Origin: Subsaxibacter sp. CAU 1640
GTDB taxonomy: Bacteria > Bacteroidota > Bacteroidia > Flavobacteriales > Flavobacteriaceae
NCBI RefSeq assembly: GCF_023156585.1
Contig: NZ_JALNMI010000004.1
Coordinates: forward strand, 386,753 to 450,752
Length of the DNA stretch: 64,000 bases
Reading direction: 5' to 3'
Below, in pieces: positions 1-9,380 of this stretch. The stretch's first letter is position 1. Each line of letters begins with the position of its first letter. Below the pieces are notes generated by a model. That model was not told the DNA's origin. It did not search any database and saw nothing but the letters and a program-made list of their open reading frames with translations. The translations under genes were made by a program, and so were the position numbers.

Positions 1-78
1 TCTTATTCGACTTTTGAGGTTTATGAGATAAAGCTTGTCTAAAATATTCAGTTGTTAATGACAACTAAAGACTCATCA

Positions 79-933
79 CTATTTAGCTCCCCATTCTTTT
101 AGAGAATCCTTATTCATTTTTACGTAATCTGCATTGCCCGCAGCTTCAGCAGCCTCTAACGACTGCTTTGCTAAAGCAATAGCTCCCTTTTTGTCTCCTG
201 CCTGAGCATAAATGAGAGATTGTTGACGCAATTTCCAAAATTGAGGTTTGTCCGGACCCTTCATCGCCTGATCAATCCAATTTTTAGCCTGGTTGATATC
301 TTCGCCATTTTGAGCGTAGTATACGGCAGCTGCATATAAGTCATCTTTTGAAGTATTTTCTCCGTCTTTCATTGCAGATTCAATATTCATCATTACCATT
401 TTGTGAGTAGGAAATTTTAATTTCAAACCTACATACGTTTTCTCCCATAGTATTCCCAAAGTGACCTCATCATTTGATAAATCATCAAAGGTCATCGTCA
501 GAGTCTCTATCTCCATTGGTAAAGGATACACAGCGGCGGTTGCTGTTGCAGCTACTTTTACATCATCCCATGTTTGCGGGAGGCCCCAATTATTGGAGTC
601 TGTGTAAAATAATATTTGCCATTTCCCTTCATAAGGAATAGTGTAGATTGCATACGTACCTGCTTTCAACTCCTTTCCATCCACAAAGAACGGTGTACTT
701 ACAGTTAATTTGGTATTGTTATTGGCGCCTGTTCTCCAAGTTTTTTCATAAGGAACCAAATCACCAAAAATTTTACGGCCTTTCATACTTGGTCTAGAAT
801 ATTCCAATGTCAAATCGGTAAGCCCAACCTTTTGCTCAACTTTTGCTAAAGGGCTCGCTTGTGGTGTCTGTATCTGTGCATTCGTTGTAAAAGTCATTGC
901 TAATACTGCCAGACATAGCATAATTTTTTTCAT
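79..933 (-). CDS. DUF2911 domain exported protein
   Basis: The 284-residue product starts with a clear signal peptide (Met-Lys-Lys, hydrophobic core, cleavage near TNAQ, about residue 20). Residues 25-170 match the DUF2911 family as I know it: the sequence SPLAKVEQKVGLTDLTLEYS, the phrase RPSMKGRKIFGDLVPY and a GTYAIYTIP strand are family hallmarks. Residues 190-284 are helical and TPR-like (alternating Ala-rich helices). The molecular function of DUF2911 is not known; it is an exported protein common in Bacteroidota. The gene is transcribed leftward, divergent from the TetR gene, with a 192-bp shared promoter region. The ATG start fits the signal peptide. Confidence 0.85.
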   Translation of the reverse strand: MKKIMLCLAVLAMTFTTNAQIQTPQASPLAKVEQKVGLTDLTLEYSRPSMKGRKIFGDLVPYEKTWRTGANNNTKLTVSTPFFVDGKELKAGTYAIYTIPYEGKWQILFYTDSNNWGLPQTWDDVKVAATATAAVYPLPMEIETLTMTFDDLSNDEVTLGILWEKTYVGLKLKFPTHKMVMMNIESAMKDGENTSKDDLYAAAVYYAQNGEDINQAKNWIDQAMKGPDKPQFWKLRQQSLIYAQAGDKKGAIALAKQSLEAAEAAGNADYVKMNKDSLKEWGAK

Positions 934-1125
934 AATGTTTAGTGTTTAATAAGTTATCATATAGTCGAGTCTAAAATTACGGAATAAAATGACTGTATTT
1001 GTTAACAAAACCTTAAATAAGAATTGAAGGATGTTGCGCAATCCATCTTATATCCGTTCTTATTTTGTTTAATATTAACAATAAAAGGTTAAACATTTAT
1101 TATCTTTACTGAAAATTATTGAGTT

Positions 1126-1788
1126 ATGGCTAAAAAGAAAAATATAACAGAGGAGTATCTAATTACTTCCTACATGAATTATATCCTAGAGCATGCTAAT
1201 CAGCCCAAAACGGTTTATGCATTTGCTAAAGCAAATAATTTCGAGGAAGCACTATTTTATAAACATTTTGGCTCTTTTGAAGCGTTGGAAAAAGCTATTT
1301 TTTCAGCGTTTTATAAAAACACTATAAATATTTTGGAGAACAGTGAGGAATATCAAACATTTGATGCGCGGAACAAACTGTTAAGTTTTTACTTCACTTT
1401 TTTTGAAAACCTTACGGCTAATCGAAGTTATGTTTTGTTCATGCTTAATAACTACAGAAAAGGTTTTGGAAACATCGAACAACTTTCGGGACTGCATCAG
1501 CATTTCAAAAGCTACATTGAAAATTTAGGCATCGAAACACTCGATTTAAAGAATGATATCGCTATGAAAGTTCAGTCTAGAGCTCTTCAAGAGTCGGCAT
1601 GGGGCCAATTCTTGTTGACTTTGGCATTTTGGAGAGATGATAACTCGCCTTCTTTCGAAAAGACGGATATGTTTATTGAAAAATCCGTACATGCCAGTTT
1701 TGATATCATTAATGTGGCACCAATAAAAAGTGTTATTGACTTTGGAAAATTTATTTACAAAGAAAAAATGACCATGAAAACCAATTAG
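1126..1788 (+). CDS. TetR-family transcriptional regulator
   Basis: The 220-residue protein has an N-terminal helix-turn-helix in which the second half reads AFAKANNFEEALFYKHFGSFEALEKAIF (residues about 38-65, quoted here in pieces), the normal TetR turn with a Tyr-x-x-Phe recognition helix. The C-terminal ligand domain is all-helical and has no recognisable ligand. It is the first gene of the 1126-10685 light/UV operon and lies 3 bp before the ABC1 gene, so it probably regulates its own operon. A -7-like box TATCTTTA (1101-1108) with TTTTG about 23 bp upstream sits before the ATG. The inducing signal cannot be read from sequence. Confidence 0.85.
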   Translation: MAKKKNITEEYLITSYMNYILEHANQPKTVYAFAKANNFEEALFYKHFGSFEALEKAIFSAFYKNTINILENSEEYQTFDARNKLLSFYFTFFENLTANRSYVLFMLNNYRKGFGNIEQLSGLHQHFKSYIENLGIETLDLKNDIAMKVQSRALQESAWGQFLLTLAFWRDDNSPSFEKTDMFIEKSVHASFDIINVAPIKSVIDFGKFIYKEKMTMKTN

Positions 1789-1791
1789 TAA

Positions 1792-3105
1792 ATGAAGACC
1801 ATTGATAAAATTCCAGTTTCCAAAATCTCTCGTGCCACAAAGTTGGTATCCACTGGCGCAAAAGTGGGTGTCAACTACTTAAAATATTATGGCGACAAAC
1901 TGACGAAAAGTGAAATTGAGGCCAGAGAACGTCTCAATGAGAATAATGCCGATGATATCTATGATAGCCTGAAACAATTAAAGGGCAGCGCACTCAAAGT
2001 CGCACAGATGTTGAGTATGGAAAAAAGCATTATGCCACAGGCTTATGTCGAGAAATTCTCGCTTGCCCAGTTCTCCGTACCACCTCTATCTCCTGCTCTG
2101 GTGGTCAAGACTTTTAAAAATCACTTCGGGAAATCACCAAATGAATTATACGACACTTTTGATGTCAATTCGGTAAACGCGGCGAGCATAGGCCAAGTCC
2201 ATAAAGCCAGCAAAGATGGGAAACAACTTGCTGTGAAAATTCAATATCCTGGCGTGGCGCAAAGTATTGCGTCGGACTTGGCCCTTGTAAAGCCCATCGC
2301 GATGAAAATGTTTAACATCAAAGGAAAGGATTCGGATAAATATTTTAAGGAGGTTGAGAATAAACTGATTGAAGAGACCAATTATGTGTTGGAACTTCAA
2401 CAAAGTAAGGAAATCGCCAAAGCTTGTGGTCACATCCCAAATTTGGAATTCCCAACTTACTATGAACAACTTTCCACTGAACGCATCATCACTATGGATT
2501 ATATGGTGGGCGAACACCTATCAGAATTTACAAAACGAAATAAAGACCAAAACTTGGCAAATCAATTAGGGCAAGCGCTTTGGGATTTCTATATGTACCA
2601 AATTCATATTTTGAAAAAGGTACACGCTGACCCTCATCCTGGAAACTTTTTGGTTTCTAAAGACGGTCATTTGATAGCATTGGATTTTGGCTGTATGAAA
2701 ACCATTCCCAATGAATTTTACACGCCTTATTTTGAATTGGCTCAAAGCACTAATCTCAACGACACTGATTTTTTCTTGAAGAAATTATATGAGTTGGAAA
2801 TACTGAAAACAGACGATTCTAAAGGTGAAGTTGACTTCTTTACAGAAATGTTTCAGGAATTACTGTCGTTGTTCACACAACCTTTTCATTCCGAAACATT
2901 CGATTTCTCCAATCAAGAATTCTTCGGAAAAATCAATGAATTGGGTCAACGCTATTCAAAAAACACCGAATTACGGAAAATGAATGGCAATCGTGGTTCA
3001 AAACATTTTATATATATGAATCGCACCTTTTTCGGACTTTATAATTTAATGTTCGATTTGAAAGCAAAAGACATCAAGATAAATAACTTCAAAACGCTGC
3101 TTTAG
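1792..3105 (+). CDS. ABC1/UbiB-like atypical kinase (AarF family)
   Basis: The 437-residue protein belongs to the ABC1/ADCK/UbiB atypical kinase family. Visible motifs are KGSALKVAQMLSM (residues 64-76, the family KxGQ region but reading KVAQ), the Ala/Ser-rich loop AASIGQVHKA (130-139), the AVKIQYPGV lysine strand (Lys149), HADPHPGNF (catalytic loop) and LDFGCM (metal loop). Family members support isoprenoid quinone synthesis or lipid handling by an ATPase/kinase activity. Here the gene lies in a photolyase operon rather than beside ubi/men genes, so a role in membrane or quinone protection under light stress is inference. Spacing is 3 bp from the TetR gene and 6 bp to the next gene. The KVAQ variation is the only oddity. 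Confidence 0.85.
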   Translation: MKTIDKIPVSKISRATKLVSTGAKVGVNYLKYYGDKLTKSEIEARERLNENNADDIYDSLKQLKGSALKVAQMLSMEKSIMPQAYVEKFSLAQFSVPPLSPALVVKTFKNHFGKSPNELYDTFDVNSVNAASIGQVHKASKDGKQLAVKIQYPGVAQSIASDLALVKPIAMKMFNIKGKDSDKYFKEVENKLIEETNYVLELQQSKEIAKACGHIPNLEFPTYYEQLSTERIITMDYMVGEHLSEFTKRNKDQNLANQLGQALWDFYMYQIHILKKVHADPHPGNFLVSKDGHLIALDFGCMKTIPNEFYTPYFELAQSTNLNDTDFFLKKLYELEILKTDDSKGEVDFFTEMFQELLSLFTQPFHSETFDFSNQEFFGKINELGQRYSKNTELRKMNGNRGSKHFIYMNRTFFGLYNLMFDLKAKDIKINNFKTLL

Positions 3106-3111
3106 CTTAAA

Positions 3112-4548
3112 ATGAAAATTCTCGTCACAGGCGCTACAGGCTACATCGGAAAACGGCTTATCCCCATTCTCATCAATGAAGGACACGAGGTGGTGTGTGC
3201 TGTTCGAGATAAGCTTCGCGCTGACAGAACATATCTAGATGATGACCATATCACCATCGTGGAAGCTGATTTCTTGGATTCAAAATCTTTGGTAAATATC
3301 CCGAATGATGTGGATGTGGCGTACTATTTGATTCACAGTATGAGCAATTCCTCAAAGGATTTTCAGAAACTCGAAGCAAAATGTGCCAAGAATTTCAAGG
3401 CTTATATGGAAACGACTTCGGTGGAACAAGTTATTTATTTAAGTGGTATTGTAAACGAAAAACAACTATCAAAGCATCTATCCTCACGTCATAATGTGGA
3501 AAAAATTCTGGATTCAAAAAAGTATGCACTTACGGTTTTTCGGGCTGGAATTATTGTTGGCTCCGGAAGTTCTTCTTTTGAAATCATACGGGATTTGGTA
3601 GAGAAACTACCTGTGATGGTCGCTCCAAAATGGCTGAATACCAAAACGCAACCCATTGCTGTTCGTGATGTTTTGGCATTTCTGTCTAAAGCCAAAGGTA
3701 GAAAAGAGTTGTACAATAACAGTTATGACATTTTTGGACCAGAAATCTTGACATACAAACAAATGTTGTTGCGCTTCGCAGATATTCGAGGTTTGAAACG
3801 CTACATTTTGACCGTTCCTGTAATGACTCCGAAGCTATCATCCTATTGGTTGTATTTTGTGACGTCTACTTCTTTTAAACTAGCAAGTTCTTTGGTAGAT
3901 AGTATGGGAGTACAAATCATTGGAAAGAAAAGCTATATCAACGAGATTCTGGATGTGCATCCTATTGGGTATCGAGAAGCTGTGGAATTGGCATTTGAGA
4001 AAATCGAACAGAACAGTATTGTGTCGAGCTGGAAAGACTCGATGGTCAGTAGCGGAAGACTCAAAAAGAATTTTCATAAGTATGTGAATGTGCCCAAACA
4101 CGGTTGTTTCAGAGATTATAAAGAACGAAAGGTTGAAGATGAAGAAACCACCATCAACCGCATTTGGTCCATAGGAGGCCGAACGGGATGGTATTATGGC
4201 AACTATCTATGGAAAGTACGTGGTTATTTGGACAAATTATTTGGCGGCATCGGTTTGAGACGTGGCAGAACGCACGTTTCAGAGCTAGATGCAGGTGACG
4301 CTTTGGACTTTTGGCGTGTCATCTTTAGTGACAGAAACGAGAAAAAACTTCTCCTCTATGCCGAAATGAAATTACCTGGCGAAGCTTGGCTAGAATTCAA
4401 GATTGAAGAAGGATTGTTGAAGCAGACAGCCATTTTCAGGCCTAGAGGATTGGCAGGAAGACTTTATTGGTACAGTGTACTGCCTTTTCATTGGTTCATT
4501 TTTAATGGGATGATTAATAAGTTGGTAGAGGTAAAAAATGAATCATAA
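3112..4548 (+). CDS. SDR-family NAD(P)-binding protein with DUF2867
   Basis: The 478-residue product starts with a Rossmann dinucleotide-binding motif ([12 protein letters not shown], residues 4-15) typical of atypical extended SDR/NmrA-like proteins. The C-terminal part, about residues 340-478, matches DUF2867 ([14 protein letters not shown] and [19 protein letters not shown] are landmarks). Proteins with this architecture are seen next to photolyase genes in other bacteria; their substrate is not established. The gene is within the light/UV operon and its stop overlaps the start of the DUF2256 microprotein by 11 bp, which suggests translational coupling. Confidence in the family is high, in the substrate nil. 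Confidence 0.85.
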   Translation: MKILVTGATGYIGKRLIPILINEGHEVVCAVRDKLRADRTYLDDDHITIVEADFLDSKSLVNIPNDVDVAYYLIHSMSNSSKDFQKLEAKCAKNFKAYMETTSVEQVIYLSGIVNEKQLSKHLSSRHNVEKILDSKKYALTVFRAGIIVGSGSSSFEIIRDLVEKLPVMVAPKWLNTKTQPIAVRDVLAFLSKAKGRKELYNNSYDIFGPEILTYKQMLLRFADIRGLKRYILTVPVMTPKLSSYWLYFVTSTSFKLASSLVDSMGVQIIGKKSYINEILDVHPIGYREAVELAFEKIEQNSIVSSWKDSMVSSGRLKKNFHKYVNVPKHGCFRDYKERKVEDEETTINRIWSIGGRTGWYYGNYLWKVRGYLDKLFGGIGLRRGRTHVSELDAGDALDFWRVIFSDRNEKKLLLYAEMKLPGEAWLEFKIEEGLLKQTAIFRPRGLAGRLYWYSVLPFHWFIFNGMINKLVEVKNES

Positions 4549-4684
4549 AAAACAACATTTACCCACGAAAATGTGCCCAATCTGCCAGCGACCATTTGCT
4601 TGGCGAAAGAAATGGGAACGTGTGTGGGAATCCGTAATTTATTGCAGTGAACGATGCAGAAGACACAAGAACAGCCTAGCTTAA
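4538..4684 (+). CDS. DUF2256 zinc-ribbon microprotein (48 aa)
   Basis: A 48-codon ORF opens with ATG at 4538, inside the end of the SDR gene, and ends at 4684, inside the DASH cryptochrome gene. The product reads [20 protein letters not shown] and continues with RKKW, then [10 protein letters not shown]. The CPIC and CSERC cysteine pairs form a treble-clef or zinc ribbon, and the layout is that of DUF2256, a family commonly encoded next to cryptochrome/photolyase genes. Both ends overlap neighbouring genes in other frames (11 bp and 31 bp), and the codons are normal. Function is unknown; a metal-bound partner or nucleic-acid-binding accessory to the photolyases is inference. Confidence 0.85.
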   Translation: MNHKKQHLPTKMCPICQRPFAWRKKWERVWESVIYCSERCRRHKNSLA

Positions 4685-5967
4685 TTTGGTTTCGGAATGA
4701 CCTCCGAATACACGACAATCCTGTGCTCACAAAAGCCATAGCATCAGGAAATCCTTTGCTGGCAGTATTTTGTTTCGACCCGAGGCATTATGAAGTCACA
4801 GAATATGGTTTCAAAAAAACGCAAAAGTATCGTGCTCAATTTTTGATTGAGTCGTCACAAGATTTGAAATCTTCCTTGAAGAAAATAGGTATTTCACTAC
4901 TTGTGTTTCACGACAAACCTGAAAATGTAATCCCTTCATTGGTTTCAAAATATGACATCGACGAGATTTATTATCAAACTGAATGGACCACTGAAGAAGT
5001 GGACGTTTTGAATGCCGTAAAAGCTAACCTTCCTGAAAATGTCACATTTCATCAAGAATATGGACAGTTTTTAATTCATCCAGACGACTTTCATATCGAT
5101 ATTGATAACCTTCCAAAGATTTTTACAGAATTCAGAAAACAGGTCGAAAAACGGTGCAAGGTAAGAGCGGAAATAGAGCCTTCATTCTACCATAATAATT
5201 TTTCACCTTCAGAAATCACGGAAATTCCAAGTTTAGAAGATTTAGGTTTTGAAAATTTTGAAACCCATCCGAATTCGGCTTTCCCATTTAATGGTGGCGA
5301 AACGGAGGCTTTGAAACGGCTTGAAGAGTATATTTTCAAGAGCCAAAAAATCGCGCATTACAAACAAACACGCAATGGGTTGATTGGTACAGATTACAGT
5401 TCGAAGTTTTCTGCGTGGTTGGCAAACGGATGTCTTTCGCCGAGAAAAATCTATTGGAGCGTCAAACAGTTTGAAAAAGAACACGTCAAAAATGAATCCA
5501 CTTACTGGCTGATTTTTGAATTGCTATGGCGTGATTATTTCAAATATAGTTCTCTGGAACACGGAGCGAATCTTTTCAAATTGGGTGGCATTAAGCAAAA
5601 AGATTTGACGTGGGATCGAAATGAACAGCTGTTGCATCAATGGATGAGTGGAACAACAGAAGAACCTTTTGTGAACGCCAATATGCTCGAGCTGAATCAA
5701 ACAGGTTGGATGAGCAATCGTGGAAGACAGAATGTGGCTTCTTACCTATCCAAAACTTTAAAACAAGATTGGCGTATTGGTGCAGCGTACTTTGAATCGT
5801 TGCTCATCGATTACGACGTTCATAGCAATTACGGCAATTGGAACTATGTGGCTGGCGTTGGAAATGACCCAAGAGACCGAGAATTTAATGTAAAACTTCA
5901 AGCAGAACGCTATGATGGTTCAGGACGCTATCAAAGGCTGTGGTTGCAAAAAACGCTTTTTGAATGA
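4654..5967 (+). CDS. DASH-type cryptochrome
   Basis: The 437-residue protein has the N-terminal photolyase antenna domain ([17 protein letters not shown], residues 9-25) and the C-terminal FAD-binding helical domain. The segments [18 protein letters not shown] and [11 protein letters not shown] bind FAD, and [14 protein letters not shown] near residue 400 is the hallmark of the DASH branch. DASH proteins are flavoproteins that bind FAD and often a folate antenna; they repair cyclobutane dimers in single-stranded DNA and may act as photosensors. The gene overlaps the DUF2256 ORF by 31 bp upstream and the next photolyase gene by 4 bp (ATGA). The length is typical of bacterial DASH proteins. Confidence 0.92.
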   Translation: MQKTQEQPSLIWFRNDLRIHDNPVLTKAIASGNPLLAVFCFDPRHYEVTEYGFKKTQKYRAQFLIESSQDLKSSLKKIGISLLVFHDKPENVIPSLVSKYDIDEIYYQTEWTTEEVDVLNAVKANLPENVTFHQEYGQFLIHPDDFHIDIDNLPKIFTEFRKQVEKRCKVRAEIEPSFYHNNFSPSEITEIPSLEDLGFENFETHPNSAFPFNGGETEALKRLEEYIFKSQKIAHYKQTRNGLIGTDYSSKFSAWLANGCLSPRKIYWSVKQFEKEHVKNESTYWLIFELLWRDYFKYSSLEHGANLFKLGGIKQKDLTWDRNEQLLHQWMSGTTEEPFVNANMLELNQTGWMSNRGRQNVASYLSKTLKQDWRIGAAYFESLLIDYDVHSNYGNWNYVAGVGNDPRDREFNVKLQAERYDGSGRYQRLWLQKTLFE

Positions 5968-7496
5968 AAACTTTGCGATTATTACTTGGCGACCAATTGA
6001 ACATCAAACATCCTTGGTTTAAGGAGACAAATGATGATGTGATTTATTGTCTGTTTGAAATGCGGCAGGAAACTGATTATGTGTTGCATCACATTCAAAA
6101 AGTCATAGGTTTCTTTGCCGCAATGCGACAGTTTGCGGAAGACATCAAAACCAAAGGACATAATGTGGTTTATTATATGATTAATGACAAGGAGAACACT
6201 CAAGAGCTCACCAAAAATCTCAATCAGCTTATCCAAAAACATAATATTCAACATTTTGAATACCAATATCCTGACGAATACAGATTAGATAAACAATTGA
6301 AAGATTTCTGTAAAGAATTGGATATTGAGTCAAGAGTCATTTCCTCGCATCATTTTTATACTGAACGTGACGATGTCAAGAATTTTTTCGAAGGAAAAAA
6401 GCAATATTTGATGGAAACATTTTATCGAGATATGCGAATAAATCACGATATCTTGATGCAAAATGGTCAGCCCGAAGGTGGTAAATGGAATTACGACAAA
6501 AACAACCGAAACAAATGGAATGGCGACGTAACTATTCCAGCTTATAAATATTTCAAAAATAATGTGGACGAAGTGGTGAAGGATATTGAAAAAGCCAAAA
6601 TCAAAACCTTCGGAAACTTTGCAACTAAAACATTTGCATATCCCATCACACGAAAACAAAGCCTGGAACAGCTAAAGTTTTTCTGTGAAGAATTATTGCA
6701 GCATTTTGGAGACTATCAGGATGCAATGCATACCGACGAGGCGTATTTGTTTCACTCACGTCTGTCTTTTGCGATGAATCTGAAATTGATTTCACCCAAA
6801 GACGTCGTCAAAACCGTTGAGAATTATTACAGCTCGCATCACAAATCTGTTGATATTTCGCAGGTTGAAGGTTTCATTCGGCAAATTATTGGTTGGCGCG
6901 AATATATGCGAGGAATGTATTGGGCATTGATGCCGAAGTTCAAAAAAGATAATGCCTTAAAGCATAAGAATAAATTGGCGTCTTTTTATTGGGATGCTGA
7001 TACCAAGATGAACTGCCTAAAGCATAGCATTCAAAATTCGTTGGACAATGGCTATGCACATCACATTCAACGTTTGATGATTACTGGTAATTACGCACTC
7101 CTTACACAAACTGACCCAGACGAAGTGGATGACTGGTATTTGGGAATTTACGTTGATGCTGTAGAATGGGTGCAATTGCCGAACACACGAGGGATGAGTC
7201 AGTTTGCAGATGGTGGAAAGATTGCGACGAAACCTTATGTATCATCTGGTTCATATATCAATAAGATGAGCAATTATTGTGGAAGTTGCTATTATAGCAA
7301 AACGAAAAAGACTGGTGACAAGGCTTGTCCTTTCAATAGTCTGTACTGGAATTTTTTGGATGACCACAGAAAAACGCTTTCGGACAATCATAGAATGACG
7401 ATGATGTACAGTCTTTTGGATAAAATGAAACCAAAGGATTTGGAAGCTCTAAAGGAGAAAGCACAGCATATTATCGAACATCAAAGCAGCTATTAA
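5964..7496 (+). CDS. Iron-sulfur bacterial (6-4) photolyase, PhrB/FeS-BCP type
   Basis: The 510-residue protein opens with LRLLLGDQLNIKHPWF, the start of the deoxyribodipyrimidine photolyase-related (FeS-BCP) family. Four cysteines fit the [4Fe-4S] ligands known for Agrobacterium PhrB (350, 438, 441, 454): here Cys351, Cys439, Cys442 and Cys455, in MNCLKHS, NYCGSC and DKACPF. The family repairs (6-4) photoproducts with FAD, a ribolumazine antenna and the cluster. The conserved C-terminal FAD segment IIGWREYMRGMYW is present. The start overlaps the DASH gene stop (ATGA) and the stop abuts the next gene, so translation is coupled. This is a second, structurally separate photolyase class in the same operon. 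Confidence 0.93.
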   Translation: MKTLRLLLGDQLNIKHPWFKETNDDVIYCLFEMRQETDYVLHHIQKVIGFFAAMRQFAEDIKTKGHNVVYYMINDKENTQELTKNLNQLIQKHNIQHFEYQYPDEYRLDKQLKDFCKELDIESRVISSHHFYTERDDVKNFFEGKKQYLMETFYRDMRINHDILMQNGQPEGGKWNYDKNNRNKWNGDVTIPAYKYFKNNVDEVVKDIEKAKIKTFGNFATKTFAYPITRKQSLEQLKFFCEELLQHFGDYQDAMHTDEAYLFHSRLSFAMNLKLISPKDVVKTVENYYSSHHKSVDISQVEGFIRQIIGWREYMRGMYWALMPKFKKDNALKHKNKLASFYWDADTKMNCLKHSIQNSLDNGYAHHIQRLMITGNYALLTQTDPDEVDDWYLGIYVDAVEWVQLPNTRGMSQFADGGKIATKPYVSSGSYINKMSNYCGSCYYSKTKKTGDKACPFNSLYWNFLDDHRKTLSDNHRMTMMYSLLDKMKPKDLEALKEKAQHIIEHQSSY

Positions 7497-7922
7497 ATGG
7501 TAGTGGACACGACATATACTGACAAAGAAAATGAAGCGCTCATCAATGATTTGGTGGGAAAACGTTTTCGGTTATTACAGATTTTAAGGATGCGTGGCAT
7601 TGGGTCAAAACGAATGACCATTGACGAAGCAAGCCCAAATATGCAAGCGTATATGAATTCAGTTGCGGATACTACCTACGCCAATATTGAATTGCGTCCG
7701 AAAGGTGTTTTGGTGCGCATTAACAAAGGTTTGAAGAATTTCACTTGGGTTATTCCTTATTACCAGCTTCAACTCTATCATACCAATGGCATTAGCATTC
7801 ACGGGCAAGGACGTTTTGTGCATTTTAGGAATAATCAAACCTTTCGTGAAAACAAAGGATTTTTTGAGAAACTATTAAATGAAAAAGTAAAATATGACAC
7901 AGAATTCCATTCAGTACCCTGA
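7497..7922 (+). CDS. Hypothetical protein of the photolyase operon
   Basis: The 141-residue product has no domain that I recognise. It begins directly after the stop codon of the (6-4) photolyase gene (TAA then ATG with no spacer) and overlaps the next gene by 29 bp, so it is an integral part of the operon. It is soluble, without signal peptide or membrane span, with a basic N-terminal region (GKRFRLLQILRMRGIGSKRM) and a beta-rich middle (VRINKGLKNFTWVIPYYQLQLY) ending in HGQGRFVHF. This layout suggests a small single-domain beta fold. I do not assign a function; its position suggests an accessory role in light or UV response. Confidence 0.75.
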   Translation: MVVDTTYTDKENEALINDLVGKRFRLLQILRMRGIGSKRMTIDEASPNMQAYMNSVADTTYANIELRPKGVLVRINKGLKNFTWVIPYYQLQLYHTNGISIHGQGRFVHFRNNQTFRENKGFFEKLLNEKVKYDTEFHSVP

Positions 7923-8193
7923 ATTAAAAGAAAGGGATATTGACCGTATCATTGAAATGGCTTGGGAAGACCGCACACCATTTGAGGCGATCACATTTCA
8001 ATTTGGTTTGAAAGAAAAGGAGATTATTGAATTGATGAGAAAAGAAATGAAGTTAAGCAGCTTTAAAATGTGGAGAAAACGTGTCAACGGACGAAGTACC
8101 AAGCACCAAAAATTGAGAGCTTTTACAAATGGACGATTCAAATGTTCAAGACAGAGGTCTATTTCTGGGAATACAATTTCTAAACGTTCTTGA
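7894..8193 (+). CDS. TIGR03643 family protein (DUF2805-like)
   Basis: The 99-residue protein contains DIDRIIEMAWEDRTPFEAI followed by FGLKEKEIIELMRKEMK and SFKMWRKRVNGRSTKHQ, which I recognise as the TIGR03643/DUF2805 family. The helical pattern resembles a small helix-turn-helix, and family members are often found beside cryptochrome/photolyase genes. The C-terminal 25 residues are Arg/Ser/Lys-rich. The ATG at 7894 lies inside the preceding gene, a 29-bp overlap. DNA binding is plausible but unproven. It is followed by a 44-bp AT-rich gap before the SDR gene. Confidence 0.8.
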   Translation: MTQNSIQYPELKERDIDRIIEMAWEDRTPFEAITFQFGLKEKEIIELMRKEMKLSSFKMWRKRVNGRSTKHQKLRAFTNGRFKCSRQRSISGNTISKRS

Positions 8194-8237
8194 ATTGTCA
8201 TTTAACTCATTTTAAAAAAAAATTAAATACCTAACAT

Positions 8238-8921
8238 ATGAAAACGTATATAATAATTGGAGGAAGTAAAGGAATAGGTCGATCCATTGTAAACTCTTTG
8301 GTTAAAGAAAATAAGGTCATCAATATTAGTAGGAATGCGCCAGATTTAGAACATAAAAACCTAACGCATCATAGCATTGATGTGTTAAACGATGAGTTAC
8401 CAGAAATTGAAAATGCTGACCGATTGGTTTATTGTCCCGGAAGTATCAATTTAAAGCCATTTAATAGATTGAGTATAGAGGAATTCAAAAGCGATTTTGA
8501 AATCAATGTTCTGGGAGCTGTTAAAGTCATACAGAAGTATCTCGACATACTAAAAAGTGGTCAAAACCCATCCATACTTTTATTCAGCACTGTGGCGTCC
8601 AAATTGGGAATGCCTTACCACGCGAGTATTGCCACAGCAAAATCTGGTGTTGAAGGTTTGGTCAAATCCTTGGGTGCAGAATTTGCTCCAAATGTGCGCA
8701 TCAACGCCATTGCACCAACAGTAACAGATACCGAACTCGCTTCAAAACTATTACGCAATGAGAAAATGATTGAAAACATCACAGAGAGACACCCATTGAA
8801 GAGATTTTTAGATCCGAAGGAAGTGGCTGAAATGGCAACATTCTTATTGTCAGATAAAGCCACTTCAATTTCAGGACAGGTATTTGAGATGGATTGTGGA
8901 ATTGTTACCTTTAAGATATGA
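8238..8921 (+). CDS. SDR-family oxidoreductase
   Basis: The 227-residue protein is a classical short-chain dehydrogenase/reductase. The glycine-rich NAD(P) motif is IIGGSKGIGRSIV (residues 6-18), and LLFSTVASKLGMPYHASIATAKSG contains the active-site Ser and Lys region; the usual YxxxK Tyr appears replaced, since the segment reads HASIATAKS instead of YSASKAA. The APTVTDTELA segment follows the usual cofactor loop. The missing tyrosine suggests altered or lost reductase chemistry. It overlaps the SRPBCC gene by 4 bp. The substrate is unknown. Confidence 0.85.
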   Translation: MKTYIIIGGSKGIGRSIVNSLVKENKVINISRNAPDLEHKNLTHHSIDVLNDELPEIENADRLVYCPGSINLKPFNRLSIEEFKSDFEINVLGAVKVIQKYLDILKSGQNPSILLFSTVASKLGMPYHASIATAKSGVEGLVKSLGAEFAPNVRINAIAPTVTDTELASKLLRNEKMIENITERHPLKRFLDPKEVAEMATFLLSDKATSISGQVFEMDCGIVTFKI

Positions 8922-9379
8922 GCATCTATCGATTACAACGCTTTCAGAGATTGCCCATAAGTGTCGAACAAGCTTGGGAATTCTTTTCAAATCCGAAGAA
9001 TTTAAAGACCATTACTCCAGATTATATGGGTTTTGATATTCTGTCTGGTGCTGATAGACCAATGTTTGCTGGGCAAATTATCCAATATATTGTTACACCA
9101 ATTTTAGGAATTAAAACCAAATGGGTCACCGAAATCACTCACGTCGTTCCAAAATCGTATTTTGTGGATGAACAGCGATTTGGACCCTATGCATTATGGC
9201 ATCATAAGCATTTCATTAAAGAAATAGAAGGTGGCATCGAAATGGAAGATATCATAGATTATAAACTACCTTTTGGATTATTGGGCAGATTGGTACATCT
9301 GTTTTTGGTAAAACCAAAACTTGAGGAAATATTCAATTATAGAAAAGAAAAATTAGAAGAACTTTTTGGAACATTTTGA
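8918..9379 (+). CDS. SRPBCC-fold (polyketide cyclase/START-like) protein
   Basis: The 153-residue protein fits the SRPBCC ligand-binding fold: an N-terminal beta strand followed by the helix LPISVEQAWEFFSNPKNLKTITP (residues 12-34), a central antiparallel sheet (KTKWVTEITHVVPKSYFVDEQ in pieces) with FGPYALWHHKHFI, and a long C-terminal helix ending in a Lys/Glu-rich stretch. Members bind hydrophobic ligands or act as cyclases; related proteins are encoded beside photolyases in other bacteria. It starts within the ATGA overlap with the SDR gene and its stop codon (TGA, 9377-9379) comes immediately before the ATG of the class I photolyase. The ligand is unknown. Confidence 0.82.
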   Translation: MSIYRLQRFQRLPISVEQAWEFFSNPKNLKTITPDYMGFDILSGADRPMFAGQIIQYIVTPILGIKTKWVTEITHVVPKSYFVDEQRFGPYALWHHKHFIKEIEGGIEMEDIIDYKLPFGLLGRLVHLFLVKPKLEEIFNYRKEKLEELFGTF

Positions 9380-9380
9380 A

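Noticed and set aside
9366-9380. TTG start extending the class I photolyase by five residues
   Set aside because: The added residues do not fit the family and the ATG at 9381 directly follows the previous gene's stop.
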